The notes under the pieces were generated by a model that worked only from the letters and a program-made list of their open reading frames with translations, searched no databases and was not told where the DNA came from. The position numbers were made by a program, and so were the translations under genes. A DNA stretch of 29,076 nt from CAZZBK01 sp964652155 (GTDB lineage Bacteria > Planctomycetota > Planctomycetia > Pirellulales > PNKZ01). Positions 22,402-29,076 of the stretch are shown one piece after another (position 1 is the first letter of the stretch; every line of letters starts with the position of its first letter). Location of the stretch: NCBI GenBank assembly GCA_964652155.1, contig CAZZBK010000075.1:1-29076 (forward strand). The letters run 5' to 3'.

Positions 22402-24051
22402 TTACGCGCTTTCGGCTTCACCGATAAAGCCGTCGAGCAGCCGGGCACGCGTGGGGTGTTGGAGCTTGCGAACCGCCTTGGCCTCGATCTGGCGAACCCG
22501 TTCACGGGTCACACAGAAAATCTTGCCGACCTCTTCAAGCGTGTACGAGTAGCCGTCGGCCAGGCCGTAACGCAGGCGAATGATCTCCCGCTCGCGATAG
22601 TTTAGCTCTTGCAGCGCGTCGTTTACCCGTTGCTTGAGCGACTGCTGGTTGATGTCGCGGAGCGGATCGATATCGCGATGGTCCTCGACAAATTCACCGA
22701 AGTAGCTGTCGTCATGCTCGCCCACCGGTTGATCGAGCGACAACGGCTGCCGGGTCATCTTCATCACGCACCGCGCCTCTTCGAGCGTCAGGCCGGTCGC
22801 TTCGGCAATCTCTTCGAAGTTCGGCTCGCGGCCGCAACGTTGCAAGAAGTCGCGGGTCATTGTCCGCACGCGGCTCATCGTTTCGATCATGTGCACCGGC
22901 AAGCGAATCGTGCGGCTTTGGTCGGCCAACGACCGGGTGATCGCCTGGCGAATCCACCAGGTGGCATAGGTGCTGAACTTAAAACCGCGAGCATGCTCGA
23001 ACTTGTCAACCGCTCGCATCAGGCCGGTGTTTCCTTCTTGGATCAAGTCCAAGAAGCTCAAGCCGCGATTGCGATATCGCTTGGCGATCGAGACAACCAA
23101 CCGCAAATTGCCGGCCGAAAGGACCCGCTTGGCGGCATCGTAGGCTTCCTGATACTGCTTGATCCGCGCGACGCGCTTCCGCAGCGTGGTCGGAGTGTCG
23201 AGCGTGATTCGCATCAGGTGGCGCAACACTTGGCGAGCCCGTTGGCCTTCGGGCGTGCGGTTGTGCGGGTCGTGCAGATGTTTGAGTTGGTTCAGCAGAT
23301 CGGTCATGCGGCTCGAAACCTCGGCCAACTTGTCGAGCAGCGGTTGCAGGCGATTCGTGCGGAGCATCAATTCTTCGACCAACACAACGGCCTTGCGGCG
23401 TCGGCGAACCAGTTTGCGCCAAGCGTCCATCCGAGCCGCGCGGCTGCGACGCTTGTTAACCACCACGCGAAAGTCACGGCGGTTGGCTCGCAACAGCAGG
23501 GCCAGCGTGGAGAGGTTGGGACCCAATAGCTTCAAAATCGATTTCTTTTCGGCGGCGTCGGTCACGCTCACGTCGACCGTCCGATCCAAGCGTAGCTCAC
23601 CGTCGCGCACTTTCTTGAGCAGCGTAACGGCTCCTTGCAACAAAAAGTCGTTGGCCAGCATCGTCCGGCGATACCGACGACGGGTCGACTCGATCTGCTT
23701 GGCCGACTCGATCTCCTGAGCCCGATTGAGCAGCGGGTTCTCTCCCATCTGCATCAGGTAAATGCGGACCGGGTCGTCGATCCGCGCGCCGTTGAGCGCC
23801 ACGTCGAGGTTCTCTTCATCCTCATCGACCACCGGGGCTTCAATCGCTTCGAACTCGTCGACCACCGCCTCAGCCTGAAATTCGTCCACCTCGTCAGCCT
23901 CGACGACCGCCTCGGTCGATTCGTCAATGTCGAACAGCTCGACCGTTTCGAGCAGCGATGGGCCGGTCTTGGCCTTCGCGGTCAACGCTTGCGGCTTGTG
24001 CGACGTGACAGCGATGTGCGGATGTCCGTTTTTCTTAACCGGCTTTCGCAT
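22402..24051 (-). CDS. rpoD: Primary RNA polymerase sigma factor (sigma-70)
   Basis: Protein of 549 aa. Region 1.2 at about 91-125 (IDDPVRIYLMQMGENPLLNR); a long Lys/Arg-rich non-conserved region at about 126-305; region 2 at 310-390, including RLVVSIAKRYRNRGLSFLDL and the -10 recognition helix with TYATWWIRQA; region 3 at about 395-465; region 4 at 475-540, with the helix-turn-helix EEVGKIFCVTRERVRQIEAK. The N-terminus lacks a normal region 1.1; instead residues 36-86 are strongly acidic (DIDESTEAVVEADEVDEF). It directs core polymerase to housekeeping promoters. Start at 24051 is supported by AAGGA about 9 nt upstream; an ATG at 24129 would add 26 residues. It may be one of several RpoD paralogues, which the window cannot show. 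Confidence 0.94.
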   Translation of the reverse strand: MRKPVKKNGHPHIAVTSHKPQALTAKAKTGPSLLETVELFDIDESTEAVVEADEVDEFQAEAVVDEFEAIEAPVVDEDEENLDVALNGARIDDPVRIYLMQMGENPLLNRAQEIESAKQIESTRRRYRRTMLANDFLLQGAVTLLKKVRDGELRLDRTVDVSVTDAAEKKSILKLLGPNLSTLALLLRANRRDFRVVVNKRRSRAARMDAWRKLVRRRRKAVVLVEELMLRTNRLQPLLDKLAEVSSRMTDLLNQLKHLHDPHNRTPEGQRARQVLRHLMRITLDTPTTLRKRVARIKQYQEAYDAAKRVLSAGNLRLVVSIAKRYRNRGLSFLDLIQEGNTGLMRAVDKFEHARGFKFSTYATWWIRQAITRSLADQSRTIRLPVHMIETMSRVRTMTRDFLQRCGREPNFEEIAEATGLTLEEARCVMKMTRQPLSLDQPVGEHDDSYFGEFVEDHRDIDPLRDINQQSLKQRVNDALQELNYREREIIRLRYGLADGYSYTLEEVGKIFCVTRERVRQIEAKAVRKLQHPTRARLLDGFIGEAESA

Positions 24052-24482
24052 GACGTTCGATCCTTGCGTCCGAGGGTGCAGCGGCTTGGGTGTTGTGGTG
24101 CCGACCCTAGAAAGCACACCCAATGCCAATCCCCTCAGGCGGTCATGCCAATAGCCCTAACTCCTTGTCTCTTAAGCAAATGCCAATTCCCCTGCCGCTC
24201 AGGTCGTGGGCCGTCATGTTGCCCAAACGCCACAGCGCACCGCGGCACGATGTTGCCTCACCGCAACGTACCTTTCCAAACCAACGGCATGACCGCCTAT
24301 CGTTGGTGAAGAATTGACTGAAGCAGATCGAGCTGGAACTCAGGGTGGCTGGCGTTTTGCACAGCAAAACCCGGCTCACTGTGAGTCGGTGTCACACGTC
24401 ATTCGCCGGGTTGTTCGGCGCAAAACGCCAGCCACCCTGAACGGTGACGCTCAAGCAAACCGACGTTCCAACGCTACCTCAC
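24052..24482. other. Intergenic region upstream of rpoD, 431 bp
   Basis: No gene supported. The rpoD promoter should lie within about 24052-24339 on the minus strand, but I see no clear -35/-10 pair. The distal part is occupied by the inverted-repeat element at 24340-24440, followed by 42 bases to the stop of the next minus-strand gene. Confidence 0.4.
24340..24440. repeat. Palindromic element, GGGTGGCTGGCGTTTTGC type, nested hairpins
   Basis: Outer arms 24340-24360 and 24420-24440 are perfectly complementary over 21 bp. Inside lies a second stem, AACCCGGC (24368-24375) against GCCGGGTT (24405-24412), and a central TCACTGTGA. The outer arm differs from the hairpin at 19024-19062 by only a few bases, so this is a longer member of the same family. 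It sits 42 bp downstream of a minus-strand gene and upstream of rpoD; it could terminate the former. No transposase gene is near, which fits a non-autonomous (MITE/REP-like) element. Confidence 0.8.
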
Positions 24483-25355
24483 TCACAAGGCCGCGAGGGC
24501 CTGCAGCGCGATCGACCACGATGGCCGAGTTGAGCGGTAGGTCTGCCACCAGGTGTCGAGCACCACGGGAGTGAGCGATTCCGGGAAAGAGACTCGCCAC
24601 AATTCTGCCGCCTGGGCGAGCTGCTCGAGGCCGTAACTCGTCAACTCGATGTCGGCGGCGGTCTCCAGCACCACGGGCAACACGCTGAGCGGCAGTACAC
24701 TGCCATGCCGGCTCAGATCGAGCGCCTCGACGAAACACGGCAGATCGAGGTTCAATTGCGCCACGAGCCACGCCAGCCGCAGCACCTCGGGCAGTTGCGG
24801 CTGAGCATTGGTCAGTACCGCCTCAAATACCACGCTGTTGGCCTGCGGGTACGCCGCGCCTCCGCCGCCCGAGATGGGCTGGACGAGCAACACATGCGCG
24901 TGTTCGACGAGCAGCTCGGACTCGATGCGCTGCGCGATCCCCGCGAGCAAGCCTGGCCCGTAACTCTCCCATTGCTCGCGGAGCGGTCCGCCGCGGAGCT
25001 TCAACTCGTCGCCAAGCTTCGGCTGAGCGCGATCACCGGCCTGAAATAGCTCGGTCAGCGCTGCCGTCAATCGCGTCACGATCGGCTCGATGAAAGCGGG
25101 CCCAAGCAACTTCGTGCATACCGTTTGGGCCAGGTCCCGGGGCGCGGGGGCATGCTGAGCCAGAGGAACAGCAAGCGCAAAAAAAGTGTCCGGTTCGATC
25201 CGGTCCGCCGACAGCACGTGTTGCAACTCGGTGACACTCGGCCGCAGGTCATCGAGCTGCGCCGCGTCGACCAACGGGCGATTCGCGATCACCGCCGCCG
25301 CTGCATGCAAATAGCTGACCCGTGGGTGGGTGATCCAGTGGATCGACGTGGGCAT
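24483..25355 (-). CDS. Conserved-looking hypothetical protein, unrecognised
   Basis: Protein of 290 aa. I do not recognise it. It is soluble-looking, rich in Leu/Ala, with no signal peptide or membrane segment. Most conserved-looking parts are SGGGGAAYPQANSVVFEAVL (about 168-187), PEVLRLAWLVAQLNLDLP, and a C-terminal DTWWQTYRSTRPSWSIALQALAAL. The glycine run before AYPQAN resembles a loop but no nucleotide-binding motif can be claimed. Codon use and GC content look like those of its neighbours. ATG at 25355 has GGTGAG about 4 nt upstream; a GTG at 25364 would add three residues. It is divergent from speA with 128 bp between, so the two may share a control region. Confidence 0.75.
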   Translation of the reverse strand: MPTSIHWITHPRVSYLHAAAAVIANRPLVDAAQLDDLRPSVTELQHVLSADRIEPDTFFALAVPLAQHAPAPRDLAQTVCTKLLGPAFIEPIVTRLTAALTELFQAGDRAQPKLGDELKLRGGPLREQWESYGPGLLAGIAQRIESELLVEHAHVLLVQPISGGGGAAYPQANSVVFEAVLTNAQPQLPEVLRLAWLVAQLNLDLPCFVEALDLSRHGSVLPLSVLPVVLETAADIELTSYGLEQLAQAAELWRVSFPESLTPVVLDTWWQTYRSTRPSWSIALQALAAL

Positions 25356-25483
25356 AAATCTCACCGAACTTAAATCGATTTTTGCGCGGGTCTGGCGTCG
25401 ACGACATCCGTAGCGGGTCGTATTATAGACGGTTGCAAACGATTCGTGTCGTTCGGTTCAGTGTCCTTGCGAGGTCGACCTCA

Positions 25484-27418
25484 ATGCTCGAGCAGCAGCC
25501 CAAAAATTGGGTCCCCGAAGTTAAGTCCTGGAGCACGAGCGAGGCCAGTGAACTCTACGACGTCGGTCGCTGGGGGGCCGGCTATTTCTCCGTCGGTCGC
25601 GATGGCCACCTGCTCTGCCATCCCACGAAAGATCCCAAACGGGCGATCGATCTCAAGGAACTGGTCGACAATTTGCAACTGCGGGGCATCGATCTGCCGA
25701 TCCTCGTCCGTTTTGCCGACATCGTCAAGCACCGCCTGGGCGAAATCCACCAGGCCTTTCAGAACGCGATGCGCGAGCATCAGTTCAAGGGCAACTACTG
25801 CTGCGTCTACCCAATCAAGGTCAACCAGCAGCGGCAGGTCGTCGACGAGGTGCTCGCCTTTGGCAAGCCGTTCAAGTTCGGTCTCGAAGCCGGCAGCAAG
25901 CCCGAGCTGCTCGCGGTCGTGGCCCTGGCTGGCAACGACACGCCCATCATTTGCAACGGCTTCAAAGATGCCGAGTTCATCGAGATGGCCATGCTGGCCC
26001 AGAAGATCGGCCGCCGCGTGATTCCCGTCATCGAGAAATATACCGAACTCAAGTTGGTGCTCGAATACGCCAAGAAGATCGGCGTCCGCCCGCAGATCGG
26101 CTTCCGTGTCAAGCTCGCCTCGCGCAGTACCGGCCGTTGGCAAGGCTCGGGGGGCTACCGTAGCAAGTTCGGGCTCACCGTCAGCGAAATCATTCGCGCC
26201 TACGAAGAACTCAAGTCGCAAGGCATGGAAGACTGCTTCAAGCTGCTGCACTTCCACCTGGGGAGCCAAATCCCCAACATCCGCCATATCAAGCAAGCCC
26301 TCAACGAGGCCGTCCGCATCTACGTCGAACTGGCCAATCGCGGCGCGGGGCTCGAGTATCTCGACGTCGGCGGCGGGCTGGCCATCGATTACGACGGCTC
26401 GCAAACCAACTTCGAGTCGAGTTGCAACTACACCCTGCAAGAGTACGCCAACGACGTCGTGTACCACATTCAAACCGTCTGCGACGAGGCCGGCGTCAAG
26501 CACCCCACCATCGTCAGCGAAAGTGGCCGCGCCATCGTCGCGTATCATAGCTGCCTCGTCTACAACGTGCTCGGCGTGTCGGGCCTGGGCGACGTCGAAA
26601 TCCCCACCGAGCCCCCGCAAGACGCCGAGCAGCCCATCCGCGACCTTTACGACACTTACAACAACGTCACGCATCGCAATCTGCTCGAAGCCTATCACGA
26701 CGCCCAGCAAGCGCTCGATATGGCCATGAGCCTGTTCAGCGGCGGTTACTTGCCCATCGACCAACGCAGTCTGGCCGAAAATCTCTACTGGGCCATCTTG
26801 CGCAAACTGCAAAAGTACATTCACGAAGTCGAGTACGTCCCCGAAGAATTGCAGGGCATCGACAGCACGCTCAGCGAGACGTACTTCTGCAACTTCTCGC
26901 TCTTTCAGTCGATGCCCGACTCCTGGGCGATCAAGCAGTTGTTCCCGATCATGCCGATCCATCGGCTCGAAGAGCGGCCGCAACGCAACGCGGTGCTTGG
27001 CGACATTACCTGCGACAGCGACGGCAAGATCGATCAGTTCATCGACCGCCGCGACGTCAAACGCACCTTGCCGCTGCACACGTTCAACGGCGAGCCGTAT
27101 TACCTCGGCACCTTCCTGCTCGGCGCGTACCAGGAAATCCTCGGCGACATGCATAACCTCTTTGGCGACACCAACGCCGTCCACGTGAGCCTCGACGATA
27201 ACGGTGCGGTCGTGCTCGAGACGGTCATCAAGGGAGACACGGTTCGCGAGGCCCTCGAGTACGTCGAGTTCGACGTGAGCGCCCTGGTCCGGCAGCTGCG
27301 CAACGATGTCGAGACCGCCGTCCGCGAGAAACGGATCGACTTTCAAGAGTCCGGCCGCCTGTTGCGGTTCTACGAAGACGGCCTGCAAGGCTACACGTAC
27401 CTCGAAGAGGCCCACTAA
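25484..27418 (+). CDS. speA: Biosynthetic arginine decarboxylase
   Basis: Protein of 644 aa, normal length for SpeA. It is PLP-dependent and converts arginine to agmatine for putrescine/polyamine synthesis in the cytoplasm. Lys112 in CVYPIKVNQQRQVV binds PLP. Also visible: SKPELLAV, GFRVKLASRSTGRWQGSGGY, FHLGSQIPNI, LDVGGGLAIDYDGS, ESGRAIVAYHS, and the C-terminal ITCDSDGKID with catalytic Cys510, all as in the E. coli enzyme. ATG at 25484 follows GAGG with 9-nt spacing; the frame is open upstream to 25382 but that part has no family similarity. The stop overlaps the stop of the convergent Nudix gene. Agmatinase or agmatine deiminase is not in the window. Confidence 0.95.
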   Translation: MLEQQPKNWVPEVKSWSTSEASELYDVGRWGAGYFSVGRDGHLLCHPTKDPKRAIDLKELVDNLQLRGIDLPILVRFADIVKHRLGEIHQAFQNAMREHQFKGNYCCVYPIKVNQQRQVVDEVLAFGKPFKFGLEAGSKPELLAVVALAGNDTPIICNGFKDAEFIEMAMLAQKIGRRVIPVIEKYTELKLVLEYAKKIGVRPQIGFRVKLASRSTGRWQGSGGYRSKFGLTVSEIIRAYEELKSQGMEDCFKLLHFHLGSQIPNIRHIKQALNEAVRIYVELANRGAGLEYLDVGGGLAIDYDGSQTNFESSCNYTLQEYANDVVYHIQTVCDEAGVKHPTIVSESGRAIVAYHSCLVYNVLGVSGLGDVEIPTEPPQDAEQPIRDLYDTYNNVTHRNLLEAYHDAQQALDMAMSLFSGGYLPIDQRSLAENLYWAILRKLQKYIHEVEYVPEELQGIDSTLSETYFCNFSLFQSMPDSWAIKQLFPIMPIHRLEERPQRNAVLGDITCDSDGKIDQFIDRRDVKRTLPLHTFNGEPYYLGTFLLGAYQEILGDMHNLFGDTNAVHVSLDDNGAVVLETVIKGDTVREALEYVEFDVSALVRQLRNDVETAVREKRIDFQESGRLLRFYEDGLQGYTYLEEAH

Positions 27419-27852
27419 CCGCCGGAGCTCTCTTCGCCCCAGGGCAAGCGAATCGTGCCGCTCTTGAGTGCGGCCAGGAACTCGTGATTGCTCGACAATA
27501 GCTCGCTCAACGCGGCGATCTCGTCGGGCTCGTACCAGTGAACCGACTCGACCTCGAGTGGATTGGGCTCCAGCACGGCCTCGTCGTCGAGCGTCGCCAA
27601 CCACCAACCTAGGCTCACACGCCAGGGCGTGACACTCTGCCAGATGCGCTCGATGGGCTCGGCGGCGACATTGAGCTCTTCGCGCATCTCGCGTCGCAAG
27701 GCGGTCGCTTCGTCCTCGCCCGGATCGACACCTCCGCCCGGAAAGCAATACGCGCCGGGAGCCACCACGTGCTGCGAGCGGCGAATCACCAGCAGAGCGC
27801 GGCGACGCACCACCACGGCGACCACTCCTCGGCGTTCGATCGGCGTCGTCAT
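27415..27852 (-). CDS. Nudix hydrolase
   Basis: Protein of 145 aa. Hydrolyses a nucleoside diphosphate linked to another group X. The Nudix box is at residues 40-62: G40, E46, R54-E55, E58-E59, V62 fit GX5EX7REUXEEXGU, except that the penultimate Gly is Asn61. The N-terminal AVVVRRRALLVIRRSQHVVA and the box preceded by CFPGGG are typical of MutT-like proteins. The substrate cannot be predicted. The start at 27852 has GAGGAG 2 nt before the ATG and a further AGGAA upstream. It converges on speA with the two stop codons overlapping, leaving no room for a terminator between them. Confidence 0.9.
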   Translation of the reverse strand: MTTPIERRGVVAVVVRRRALLVIRRSQHVVAPGAYCFPGGGVDPGEDEATALRREMREELNVAAEPIERIWQSVTPWRVSLGWWLATLDDEAVLEPNPLEVESVHWYEPDEIAALSELLSSNHEFLAALKSGTIRLPWGEESSGG

Positions 27853-28081
27853 GGCTCCTCGTTCCTCATAGCCGATCCCTCTGGGACCGGTTGTGTGAAC
27901 ATCGCAGTTTCACTCGTTCCGTGTACACAATGCACGCGCCTCACCTCCGGCCCCAGAGGAACCGGCTCGGGGAGCGATCAAAAATTGACACAGGCCTAAC
28001 TCTCCATTCCACTCGTCGAGTCCGTTATACTCGATGCTCCTCGTTCGATGCACGACCCCAACTGCCGCTGGAGAGCTGCCG
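27853..28081 (+). promoter_or_regulatory. Intergenic region with candidate promoter for DapA-like gene
   Basis: A divergent 229-bp gap. TATACT at 28026-28031 is a good -10 candidate about 50 bp before the start codon, but the hexamer 17 bp before it (TCCATT) is a poor -35. A perfect TTGACA at 27985-27990 is 35 bp from that -10, too far to pair with it. GGAGAG about 7 nt before 28082 is the ribosome-binding site. Confidence 0.35.
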
Positions 28082-29002
28082 ATGCCACCCAAGACGACCG
28101 TGGAACTGACGGGCGTGGTCCCCATTATCCCGACGCCGTTTTTTGCCGACGAACAGATCGACTACGCGGGGATCGCCCGCTGCGTGCAGTTCGCCAAGGA
28201 CTCGGGGCTCGTGGCCGCCTGTTTGCCCGCGTACGCCAGCGAGTTTTATAAGCTGAGCGAGGCCGAGCGGGCCCAGGCAGTCGAGACGGCGCTCGAAGCG
28301 GCCGAGGGTAAGTTGGCGATCGTCGCGCAGGCCAATCACCCCAGCGCCAAACACGCCGCCGAGTTGGCCAAGCGCTACGAGACGCTCGGCGCGTCGATCA
28401 TCTCGTTCGCCATCCCACGCATGTTCGCGCTCCCCGAGAGCGATGTGCTCGACTACTGCCGGCGGATATGCGACGCCGTGTCGATCCCGGTGCTGATTCA
28501 GGATTTCAACCCGGGCGGACCCACCGTCGGCGCGTCATTCGCCGCTCGGCTCGCCGAGCAATGCCCGACCTTCCGCTATCTCAAGCTCGAAGAGTCGATG
28601 ATGAGCGGCAAGATTCGCCAGATCATCGAGGCCACCGGCGGTAAGATCGGCGTGCTCGAGGGCTGGGGAGGCATGTACATGCTCGAACTCATCCCGGCCG
28701 GCATCTGCGGCCTGATGCCCGGCTTGGGCGTGTCCGACGTCTTACAGCGCGTCTGGACACTCGCCCGCAACGGGCAAGACACCGCCGCGATCGAGTTGTT
28801 TCAGATCGTGCAGCCGCAAATCCTCTTCTCCTTGCAAAGCTCCGAATTGTTCAACTGGATCGAGAAGCGGCTGCTCCGCGATCGCGGCGTGATCGCCGAG
28901 TCGAGCATCACCGTTCGCTCGGCCACCTTGACCCCCGACGCCGACACACTCCGCTACGGCGACCGTCTCGCACAGCGCGTCATGCTCGCCGCGAAGCGCT
29001 AA
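28082..29002 (+). CDS. DapA-family (dihydrodipicolinate synthase/NAL-like) aldolase, divergent
   Basis: Protein of 306 aa, the family length, with a TIM-barrel pattern. The N-terminal GVVPIIPTPFFADEQIDYAG is typical of the DHDPS/N-acetylneuraminate lyase family. Lys168 in FRYLKLEES is the Schiff-base lysine. The GTTGE substrate loop is replaced by AYASE (50-54), and the region of the catalytic Tyr (normally PYY) reads AIPRMFALPES (110-120). True lysine-pathway DHDPS activity is therefore unlikely; a different 2-keto acid aldolase or dehydratase role is inferred. ATG at 28082 has GGAGAG about 7 nt upstream; an in-frame ATG at 28034 has none. It lies at the right edge with no visible operon partner. 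Confidence 0.85.
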   Translation: MPPKTTVELTGVVPIIPTPFFADEQIDYAGIARCVQFAKDSGLVAACLPAYASEFYKLSEAERAQAVETALEAAEGKLAIVAQANHPSAKHAAELAKRYETLGASIISFAIPRMFALPESDVLDYCRRICDAVSIPVLIQDFNPGGPTVGASFAARLAEQCPTFRYLKLEESMMSGKIRQIIEATGGKIGVLEGWGGMYMLELIPAGICGLMPGLGVSDVLQRVWTLARNGQDTAAIELFQIVQPQILFSLQSSELFNWIEKRLLRDRGVIAESSITVRSATLTPDADTLRYGDRLAQRVMLAAKR

Positions 29003-29076
29003 ACACAAGTTGCCTCTTATTTTCCGCAGAAGATTACTCACATGCTCAACCATGCGAATTGCATATGATCGCTGGC

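Noticed and set aside
25481..27748. 755-codon open frame antisense to speA
   Set aside because: It mirrors a strongly supported arginine decarboxylase on the other strand; long antisense frames are expected in GC-rich DNA.
27985..27990. TTGACA as -35 of the DapA-like gene promoter
   Set aside because: It lies 35 bp from the nearest good -10 (TATACT), twice the required spacing, and no -10 lies 17 bp after it.

Overview
The window is GC-rich, densely coded bacterial chromosome, most likely from a planctomycete (probably Pirellulales-like). That placement is inference. It rests on a 3-keto-disaccharide hydrolase (DUF1080) lipoprotein-type gene, a long RpoD with an acidic N-terminus, a secreted Pro-rich beta-barrel-like protein and a 77-aa protein ending in HRRRFITYEEMLSVILSLGYHK-type sequence (all of kinds I associate with planctomycetes), and on palindromic intergenic repeats. 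No tRNA, rRNA, CRISPR array, phage gene or intact transposase was seen.

Layout. 1-2.4 kb: a secreted/outer-membrane-like protein and a small conserved protein, both on the minus strand. 2.7-3.5 kb: a phytanoyl-CoA dioxygenase-family oxygenase on the plus strand. 3.5-17.5 kb: one tight five-gene minus-strand operon, transcribed from 17538 down to 3555. Its order is NRPS (formyltransferase, half condensation domain, adenylation domain split by a luciferase-like monooxygenase, PCP), then PKS (KS-AT-KR-DH-ACP-TE), then the cobalamin-binding and catalytic subunits of methylmalonyl-CoA mutase, then methylmalonyl-CoA epimerase. 17.7-18.9 kb: a divergent GT4-type glycosyltransferase. 19-29 kb: mainly housekeeping or generic planctomycete genes: DUF1080 protein, membrane protein with a degenerate SGNH-like domain, RpoD, unknown protein, arginine decarboxylase SpeA, Nudix hydrolase and a divergent DapA-like aldolase.

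How the genes work together. The NRPS A domain gives the specificity code D-I-L-Q-L-G-M-V-W-K by alignment to GrsA, which is very close to the glycine code. The N-terminal formyltransferase retains its N/H/D catalytic triad, so the starter is probably PCP-bound N-formylglycine, oxidised by the inserted flavin monooxygenase. The PKS adds one extender, reduces and dehydrates it, and releases the product by its thioesterase. The three downstream genes convert succinyl-CoA to (R)- and then (S)-methylmalonyl-CoA, the usual PKS extender, and are translationally linked to the PKS. The simplest prediction is a very small formamido (possibly N-hydroxyformamido) C4 or methyl-C4 unsaturated acid, or something derived from it. 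No phosphopantetheinyl transferase, transporter or regulator lies in the operon.

The other notable layer is repeats: hairpin elements between genes near 19.0, 22.3 and 24.4 kb, and one element inside the coding sequence for the mutase N-terminus, where it has duplicated the start region.
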